Source of the DNA: Scalindua_A sp046757465
GTDB taxonomy: Bacteria; Planctomycetota; Brocadiia; Brocadiales; Scalinduaceae
Assembly: GCA_046757465.1 (NCBI GenBank)
Contig: JBHHYH010000006.1
Coordinates: forward strand, 13,693-77,692
Direction of reading: 5' to 3'
Length of the DNA stretch: 64,000 bases
Shown here: positions 59,081 to 64,000 of the stretch, in pieces
Position numbering within the stretch: the stretch's first letter is position 1
Layout: every line of letters begins with the position of its first letter
The notes under the pieces: generated by a model
Told to the model about the DNA's origin: nothing
Database searches by the model: none
Seen by the model: the letters and a program-made list of their open reading frames with translations, nothing else
Position numbers and translations under genes: made by a program

Positions 59081-60589
59081 TTATAAAATTTTACTTTTAT
59101 ATTGAGTTTCTTCCTTTACAACTGTTCTCATTGAAAATGCTTTTTCGTAAAGGCCCAAGTATACCTTCGCAGATCTTTCCCATGAAAAGTCTTCAGACAT
59201 TGCGTTTTTCATCAATTGATCCCACTTCTCCCTTTTTGAAAATATCTTCAATGCCTCTTTAACCTTATCAAGGAATGCATTAGCTTTATATTCACCGAAC
59301 TTAAACCCGTTCCCTGTACCGTCTTTTGAATTGTAATCTTTTATGGTATCATCAAGTCCTCCTGTAGCACGAACCAAAGGAATAGTACCGTATTTTAGAC
59401 TATAAATCTGACTCAATCCACAGGGTTCATAGCGAGATGGCATTAAGAATATATCAGCACCGGCCTCGATCTTATGGGCCAGCTTATTGTCATATGCAAT
59501 GTATACCCCTATCCTTTCTGGATATCTGCGAGCAAACTCCTGAAAAAGTTTATGGTATATCTCATTACCTGTACCCAAGAGAATAAATCCAATATCATAT
59601 GCCATTAAATCATCAAGAGTTTCAGCTAATAAATCAAAGCCCTTCTGTTCTGCCAAACGCGATACAACACCTAGGAGTGGACGGTTCTTAAGTGAGATAG
59701 GTAGATTAAATTGAAGAAGGAGGTCTTCTTTGCATTTCATTTTTCCAGAGAGGTTATTTGCATTGTAGTTAGCAACAATGAATTTATCGGCTTCAGGATT
59801 CCATTCAGTGTAGTCAACACCATTCATCACGCCAAATAATACGTTAGCTCTATCTTTTAGTATACGTTGCAAACCGCAACCGTACTCTTCGGTTTGTATC
59901 TCCTCGCTGTACTTTTGACTTACTGTGTTAATAATATCCGCATAAATGATTCCAGCCTTCATAAAGTTTATTTTTCCATAATGTTCGACACCATTACTAC
60001 TGAAGAACCTTTTCGGAAGGCAGGTCTTTTCAAAGACCTCCTCCCCAAATATACCCTGATAAGCAACATTATGTATGGAATACAATGTCGCAGTTTTTGA
60101 GAATAGTTTGTCCTTATTATACAGTGTTTTCAAATAAACAGGAATTAGACCTGTTTGCCACTCATGGCAGTGGATAATATCAGGCTCAAAATTTGCTTTC
60201 CGACAAAGTTCTAAGATTGATCTACAGAAGAAAATAAAACGTTCAGCATTATCTAAGTAACCTCCTTTGGAAGTGCCATAGAGGTTTTTCCTATCATAAA
60301 ACTCATCATGTTTTACGAAATAAACAGGTATATCACCATTAAGGCTATTCTGATTTATATCAGCTTTTAACATCTCACCCTTAATAGGTATTTCAACATC
60401 CTTAAAAAGGGTTTCATATGGTAACTTTTTTTCTCTGACCGTTCTATAGAATGGCAAGGCAACCCTTATGTCACAGCCCAGTTTCTTAAGATACCTGGGG
60501 AGCGAACCGGATACATCTGCCAGTCCCCCTGTCTTTGCAAAGGGTACTACCTCAGGAGAAACAAACAAAACCTTGAAATTTATTCCCAC
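59081..60589 (-). CDS. glgA: glycogen synthase (ADP-glucose type)
   Basis: GlgA (GT5) adds glucose from ADP-glucose to alpha-1,4-glucan. The N-terminal KTGGLADVSGSLPRYLKKLG is the ADP-glucose site. SRLAEQKGFDLLAE and MPSRYEPCGLSQIYSLKYGT form the GT-B C-terminal site, with VRATGGLDDTI afterwards. 502 aa is usual. GTG 60589 overlaps the stop of the preceding glycosyltransferase by ten bases, so translation is coupled. Here it may work with that enzyme on glucosyl compatible solutes as well as on glycogen. Confidence 0.93.
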   Translation of the reverse strand: MGINFKVLFVSPEVVPFAKTGGLADVSGSLPRYLKKLGCDIRVALPFYRTVREKKLPYETLFKDVEIPIKGEMLKADINQNSLNGDIPVYFVKHDEFYDRKNLYGTSKGGYLDNAERFIFFCRSILELCRKANFEPDIIHCHEWQTGLIPVYLKTLYNKDKLFSKTATLYSIHNVAYQGIFGEEVFEKTCLPKRFFSSNGVEHYGKINFMKAGIIYADIINTVSQKYSEEIQTEEYGCGLQRILKDRANVLFGVMNGVDYTEWNPEADKFIVANYNANNLSGKMKCKEDLLLQFNLPISLKNRPLLGVVSRLAEQKGFDLLAETLDDLMAYDIGFILLGTGNEIYHKLFQEFARRYPERIGVYIAYDNKLAHKIEAGADIFLMPSRYEPCGLSQIYSLKYGTIPLVRATGGLDDTIKDYNSKDGTGNGFKFGEYKANAFLDKVKEALKIFSKREKWDQLMKNAMSEDFSWERSAKVYLGLYEKAFSMRTVVKEETQYKSKIL

Positions 60590-61839
60590 ACCTCATATTT
60601 CTTGATTAAATAAGATTTAGTATCTTCAAATACCTTTGCCTGTTGTTCCACAATCTTTTCAGACCGTTCAGCATCCAATTCTGAAACCTCATGACAATAT
60701 GCTGCTGTTCTGCCAAAATAAAGGGGTACCATGACATCAACAAGTTTCCTTCTATTTCGGCTCCACGTCTGGTATGTAAAGGCAAAGTCGTACAATATCT
60801 TTGCCCATAAATCAGGGGGAAAGACAACCTCTCCAGTTCTTTTCAATTTGCGGATATTTTTAACGAGTTGTTTATAGCTTTCTGGTTCTATTATTTGTTT
60901 ATAGAGTGGGTCAAAGTGATAGAAACCTTCCAAAAATTCAATTTCAAGTTTGCTCAAATTAACAGATACGGGTTCTATCTTAGCTATTTCCCTTGGCTCG
61001 CCCATCGTATCAACTGGAGTACTACCTTTTATATTTCTCCATTTTGATTCGTATTTGCCCATAAGGTAAAATAAAGTGCTAACTACTTGTCTAAACATAG
61101 GTGTAAGGTGTTCAGCCGGATCTTTTGCCTCATGCACCTTTGTACCCAGTTGAGCCTGCACTATCTTAAATCCTTCATTTATAGCTGTAGTACTCATCCA
61201 TATATCTATACCATATTGAGCAACGTCCGTATCCCATACCTGTTCTTTTGTGTAGAGTACTGCTAGTTCACCGCTAAAACCAAAGTCTCCTCCTATTGGT
61301 TGTCTTATTCTTAATCCATAAAGACTTCTCGTCATGGGATAAATGATATTGTTAGTAATCGTACCATCATTCTTGTGTCTTATGTAATATGGCGCTACAA
61401 ATCCAGCATTTTTTTTAAGGACAGGCTCAGCGAGGAGTTTTATCCATTCTGGAGTAATGCTTCTTAAATCTGAATCAACTACTATACAACAATCAGCCTT
61501 TAAAACCTTTGCTACTTCGAATACCGCCCTGAATGAGGTGCCCTTTCCCGGCATACCACGATATATTGTAACTCTTCTATGGAATCCTTCTGGAATTGGA
61601 GCGGCATACGCCTTTTCACGTGTATCATCAGTAGATCCTCCATCAGAGACGAAAAGCGCACTTTTTTTATCTTTGAAATACTTCCTTAATCCCTCTGCCA
61701 CGGTTGATACTACCTGGGCTATAGTGTCTTCATTATTATAACAGGGTATGCCAACGAGGATGTCTACATCTTTGACATCTTTTATCCATTCATATACATT
61801 GTCACGGATGGCACTTGTATATCTCTCCATCATCTTCAT
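60580..61839 (-). CDS. GT2-type glycosyltransferase, glucosylglycerate/glucosyl-3-phosphoglycerate synthase-like
   Basis: 419 aa. GT-A fold: DILVGIPCYNNEDTIAQVV at residues about 25-43, FVSDGGSTDDTREKA, GMPGKGTSFRAVFEVA and the metal motif VVDSDLRSI. Beyond residue 150 it has MTRSLYGLRIRQPIGGDFGFSGELAVL and IDIWMSTTAINEGFKI, the arrangement found in glucosyl-3-phosphoglycerate and glucosylglycerate synthases (GT81 and relatives). Those make compatible solutes under salt or nitrogen stress. The donor would be GDP- or ADP/UDP-glucose and is not fixed by sequence. ATG 61839 lies 11 bases downstream (in coding direction) of the CGGGGTAAAT site that ends the 61853-61985 element. Confidence 0.8.
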   Translation of the reverse strand: MKMMERYTSAIRDNVYEWIKDVKDVDILVGIPCYNNEDTIAQVVSTVAEGLRKYFKDKKSALFVSDGGSTDDTREKAYAAPIPEGFHRRVTIYRGMPGKGTSFRAVFEVAKVLKADCCIVVDSDLRSITPEWIKLLAEPVLKKNAGFVAPYYIRHKNDGTITNNIIYPMTRSLYGLRIRQPIGGDFGFSGELAVLYTKEQVWDTDVAQYGIDIWMSTTAINEGFKIVQAQLGTKVHEAKDPAEHLTPMFRQVVSTLFYLMGKYESKWRNIKGSTPVDTMGEPREIAKIEPVSVNLSKLEIEFLEGFYHFDPLYKQIIEPESYKQLVKNIRKLKRTGEVVFPPDLWAKILYDFAFTYQTWSRNRRKLVDVMVPLYFGRTAAYCHEVSELDAERSEKIVEQQAKVFEDTKSYLIKKYEVWE

Positions 61840-61852
61840 ATTTTTTATTTAC

Positions 61853-61985
61853 CCCGTTAGAAAGAAAATCCCCACAATGTGACCCAGGCAAAACTCTATC
61901 AGTATATAATTGTGAATAAGCAATTAAAGAGATTGTACCAAGTTCTATATCTAACAGGGCAAGCCCAAGCTTTCTAATGGGGCTT
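61853..61985. mobile_element. 133-bp element with CCCCRTTAGAAAG terminal inverted repeats
   Basis: Left end ACCCCGTTAGAAAG (61851-61864), right end CTTTCTAATGGGG (61970-61982), both matching the palindrome at 929-997. It fills the gap between the glycosyltransferase and arsC and encodes nothing. Its right end supplies the stop codon of arsC (Pro-His-stop from CCC-CAT-TAG). A CAAGCCC/GGGCTTG stem near 61960-61987 could act as an arsC terminator. Confidence 0.6.
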
Positions 61986-62414
61986 GTTATTCCTGTAAGT
62001 TGAAATGAAATGATTGATTTTTCCCAGTATCTTATTGCAAACTTTTCTGAACACCTTCAACATTTCTTCTTCAGTACCTGTTGCAGAAACAGGATCTTTA
62101 ATACTCCAGTGAAGGCGTCTATGCTGCCCTGGAAAAGTCGGACAAAGCATTTTTGCATTATCACATACTGTAATCACATACGAAAATTCCTGACCCAAAT
62201 ACTCATTCAGTGATTTTGAACGCTGGTCTGTAATATCTATGCCTAATTCCGCCATTGCCTTAATGGCAAGCGGGTGAACAGAAGAAGGCATAAACCCAGC
62301 GCTATATACCTCAAATTTACTATTTCCGTAATGCTTTAACAACCCTTCTGCCATCTGGCTACGACATGAATTTCCGGTACACAGGAACAATACCCTTTGT
62401 TTATCTTTTCCCAT
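61974..62414 (-). CDS. arsC: thioredoxin-coupled arsenate reductase / low-MW phosphatase fold
   Basis: 146 aa. The CX5R loop is CTGNSCRSQMAEG at residue 12, and the two resolving Cys are in VCDNAKMLCPTFPG (about 88 and 95). This three-cysteine set is diagnostic for the thioredoxin-dependent ArsC clade (reducing arsenate to arsenite) rather than a plain tyrosine phosphatase. LHWSIKDPVSATGTEEEM is the usual end of the fold. No arsR, arsB or acr3 is nearby. The last residues NNKPH end within a repeat element. Confidence 0.9.
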   Translation of the reverse strand: MGKDKQRVLFLCTGNSCRSQMAEGLLKHYGNSKFEVYSAGFMPSSVHPLAIKAMAELGIDITDQRSKSLNEYLGQEFSYVITVCDNAKMLCPTFPGQHRRLHWSIKDPVSATGTEEEMLKVFRKVCNKILGKINHFISTYRNNKPH

Positions 62415-62660
62415 CTTACCCTAGATTTGACTACTTAGAAATTCAATTACTTATTGAGAACAAGAAAATGGTTTCTGAATAGAATTTTTTCCTTGTAATA
62501 GAAAGACTTACAATAATTTGCATAATACAGAATCATAACTTAAAAAGCTTGTGTGCGCCAATAGAAAATAGTATGAGAATATAGAGATATATAATAATTG
62601 TGAAACATTTACTATTTCAAGTTGAAATTGCTTTATGAATTGTATAGCATCTTCAAATAT

Positions 62661-62936
62661 ATGATAAAAAAAATAATAATTGTCTCAATGCCATTCATAC
62701 TTTTTGCTTGTTCTGCATTAAAACCTGTAGAAAAGCTATCTGACAAGGAGTTAGTAGATAAGTACTATAAGACGGACCTTAAACTTTATATGGCAAAACG
62801 TGCCGGCAGTGGTTACTCAACTAGCCCAAGCCCCCCAAAGGAATATGTTGGTAAAGGAAATAATAAGATAAGTAAAATTGAAAAACAATTAGAGGTTATG
62901 AGGCAAGAACTTATTAGGAGGGGATATATACCTTAA
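62661..62936 (+). CDS. small lipoprotein, 91 aa
   Basis: From ATG 62661 it has a short basic start, a hydrophobic stretch and the lipobox LFAC (IIIVSMPFILFACSAL), so Cys at residue 17 would be lipidated. The mature part is Lys- and Tyr-rich with a predicted helix (NNKISKIEKQLEVMRQELIR). Family unknown. A longer frame from 62622 adds 13 residues unlike a signal peptide and is not preferred. Isolated gene with AT-rich surroundings. Confidence 0.65.
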   Translation: MIKKIIIVSMPFILFACSALKPVEKLSDKELVDKYYKTDLKLYMAKRAGSGYSTSPSPPKEYVGKGNNKISKIEKQLEVMRQELIRRGYIP

Positions 62937-62994
62937 TACAATAAGCCGTAGCCAGAAATAACAAAACACAAATAAAAAAAGTGCCTGTTCAGAT

Positions 62995-63432
62995 TTATTT
63001 TACAACTTCATAACCTTCTTCTATCCAAGAGTCAATTCCGCCCAGCATATTATAAATGTGCTTAAACCCCTTTGATGCAAGGTATTCGCAAGCCGTCTTA
63101 CTCCTGTTACCTTTATAACAGTATACTAAAATCCTTTGATCCCTTTTAAGCTCGTGCACTCTTTTAGACAAGACCATAAGTGGAATAAGGACGGCATCTC
63201 TGATATGGGATTGTGCATATTCCACATCCGTTCTTACATCAAGAATAAGAGGAGCTTTTTGATCGTCAATCATATGCTTTGCCTCAAATACGGAAACATT
63301 TTTGAAAGTTTCCGCAGCATAAGATTCGGATGTTAAAGAACCTGAAGACCATGCGAGTAGATATGTGATAACTAGAAATATTAAATTCAGACCCAAAAGT
63401 TTTCTCGTTTTTTTCTTATAACAATTAATCAA
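62995..63432 (-). CDS. exported rhodanese-domain protein
   Basis: 145 aa from the suggested TTG 63432. A basic start and hydrophobic segment (KKKTRKLLGLNLIFLVITYL) form a signal peptide, cut near SYAA. The rhodanese domain follows: VSVFEAKHMIDDQKAPLILD, VRTDVEYAQSHIRDAVLIP and the active loop CYKGNRSKT with catalytic Cys, then GFKHIYNMLGGIDSW. It transfers sulphane sulphur in the periplasm or binds other thiols. The frame is open upstream to 63546, but that part is a GC-rich repeat (63462-63534) that reads PASPKDLFWRVPVLAGF, so an earlier start is unlikely. Confidence 0.8.
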   Translation of the reverse strand: MINCYKKKTRKLLGLNLIFLVITYLLAWSSGSLTSESYAAETFKNVSVFEAKHMIDDQKAPLILDVRTDVEYAQSHIRDAVLIPLMVLSKRVHELKRDQRILVYCYKGNRSKTACEYLASKGFKHIYNMLGGIDSWIEEGYEVVK

Positions 63433-63461
63433 TATGTCCGGAAATTTTGATAATTTTGGTT

Positions 63462-63535
63462 TTTCCACCAGCCCGAAACCTGCCAGAACTGGTACCCGCC
63501 AGAACAAGTCTTTCGGGCTGGCAGGCGGGCATGTC
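63462..63535. repeat. GC-rich palindromic repeat, copy 8
   Basis: CCAGCCCGAAACCTGCCAG ... GTCTTTCGGGCTGGCAGGCGG. CAGCCCGAAA pairs with TTTCGGGCTG, and CTGCC with GGCAG. It lies between the rhodanese start and the end of cysS and is read through by one open minus-strand frame without being a real coding region. Confidence 0.7.
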
Positions 63536-63545
63536 ATTGAATACA

Positions 63546-64000
63546 CTATTTCTTCCTCCAGGCTGCCTTTTCTTTTTTATCTTCTACGATTATGCCCAAA
63601 TCACTTAATCTATTTCTTATTTTATCAGCCAGTTCCCAATTCTTAGATGCACGTAACTCATCCCTTGTATCAATTAATGTCTTTATCAGGTTTTCTTTCA
63701 GTTTAATATCTTCTTCGTCTCGTCCGTATTGAACCGTCTTCTCTGGAGTAATGCCTAGAACATTACCACCATAAGTCCTATAAAAAGAATCGATTGCTGA
63801 CAAAACCCCTTTACTAATTTCCTCACCAGAGTTCAGGAGATTATTAAGTTCCTTCGTTAAATTAAAGAGAACTGCCATCGCTTCTGCTGTATTGAAATCC
63901 TCATTCATAGCCTCTTCAAAGTCATGTCCATATTTTTCTAACTTTGTCTTCCATGTCGTGCCTTTGGCAGACTCGCCGAGGCGAGCATCTCCGCCTGACG
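63546..64000 (-). CDS. cysS: cysteinyl-tRNA synthetase, C-terminal part (runs off the window)
   Basis: The minus-strand frame is open from the window edge to the stop at 63546. It holds the CysRS C-terminal helical (anticodon) region: FEEAMNEDFNTAEAMAVLF, LNNLLNSGEEIS, IKTLIDTRDELRASKNWELA and DKIRNRLSDLGIIVEDK. The start lies beyond 64000. The outermost codons (63970-64000) read SGGDARLGESAKG in frame from GC-rich repeat sequence, suggesting a second in-frame repeat insertion like that of alaS. It precedes the rhodanese gene on the same strand. Confidence 0.9.
   Translation of the reverse strand, partial: SGGDARLGESAKGTTWKTKLEKYGHDFEEAMNEDFNTAEAMAVLFNLTKELNNLLNSGEEISKGVLSAIDSFYRTYGGNVLGITPEKTVQYGRDEEDIKLKENLIKTLIDTRDELRASKNWELADKIRNRLSDLGIIVEDKKEKAAWRKK
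63968..64000. repeat. GC-rich palindromic repeat inside cysS, cut by the window edge
   Basis: GACTCGCCGAGGCGAGCATC contains the palindrome CTCGCCGAGGCGAG followed by TCCGCCTGACG. GC content jumps within an AT-rich synthetase gene. Only part is in the window. Confidence 0.5.

Noticed and set aside
62995..63546. Rhodanese gene starting at 63546
   Set aside because: The extra 38 residues are encoded mostly by a GC-rich repeat, and the signal peptide would then be internal.

Overview
The window is an AT-rich bacterial chromosome segment with tight, mostly short operons and many unusual start codons. My best guess is a planctomycete of the anammox lineage (Brocadiales, Scalindua-like). This is inferred from base composition, the multihaem and cupredoxin respiratory genes, a type II fatty-acid cluster next to a B12-binding radical SAM gene, and a glucosylglycerate-type solute synthase. 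No marker gene such as 16S rRNA or hydrazine synthase is present to prove it. Layout: 0-2 kb holds two unrecognised genes around a 69-bp perfect palindrome. 2-5.3 kb carries thiL-tsaE-mutL and tRNA-Arg(CCU). 5.4-9.5 kb is a minus-strand housekeeping operon, cmk-rpsA-sigma factor-apt-Lrp-like. 9.6-17.2 kb has a phospholipase D-like gene with mtaB, a Nudix hydrolase and nicotinamidase pair, DUF116-fmt-def, rpsT, a deacetylase and RNase H. 17.2-20.6 kb encodes a 2-hydroxyacyl-CoA dehydratase-like protein and a fused activase-dehydratase protein. 21-33 kb is an accessory stretch: an NRDD-like small protein, secreted and membrane proteins, a TPR protein and two sodium:solute symporters. It is studded with GC-rich palindromic repeats and small terminal-inverted-repeat elements. 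33.1-37.4 kb encodes two ADP-forming acyl-CoA synthetases, one split and one fused. 37.4-38.5 kb has an IS200/IS605-like palindromic remnant and two tandem secreted proteins with twelve cysteines each. 38.6-43.3 kb carries tRNA-Gln, ilvD and alaS. 43.3-50 kb is rpmF-plsX-fabH-fabD-acpP-fabF (no fabG) followed by a radical SAM gene. 50-52.8 kb has nadB, a hemerythrin-like protein and a small Cys protein. 52.8-58.9 kb is a respiratory cluster: two cytochrome c proteins, a bd-like membrane subunit fused to a dihaem cytochrome c, and a blue-copper protein. 59-64 kb holds glgA with a glycosyltransferase, arsC, a lipoprotein, a rhodanese and the 3' part of cysS. How the genes work together: much of the window is core translation and tRNA work (rpsA, rpsT, rpmF, fmt, def, alaS, cysS, tsaE plus mtaB for t6A/ms2t6A) and lipid synthesis. 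The distinctive parts are the bd-like/cytochrome/cupredoxin electron-transfer module, the dehydratase-activase pair, and the repeat families. Some repeats lie in frame inside genes (alaS, cysS) or supply gene ends (TraB-like protein, a membrane protein, arsC). Two genes appear to lack ATG/GTG/TTG starts: the sigma factor has ACG behind a perfect GGAGG, and tsaE perhaps uses AUU.
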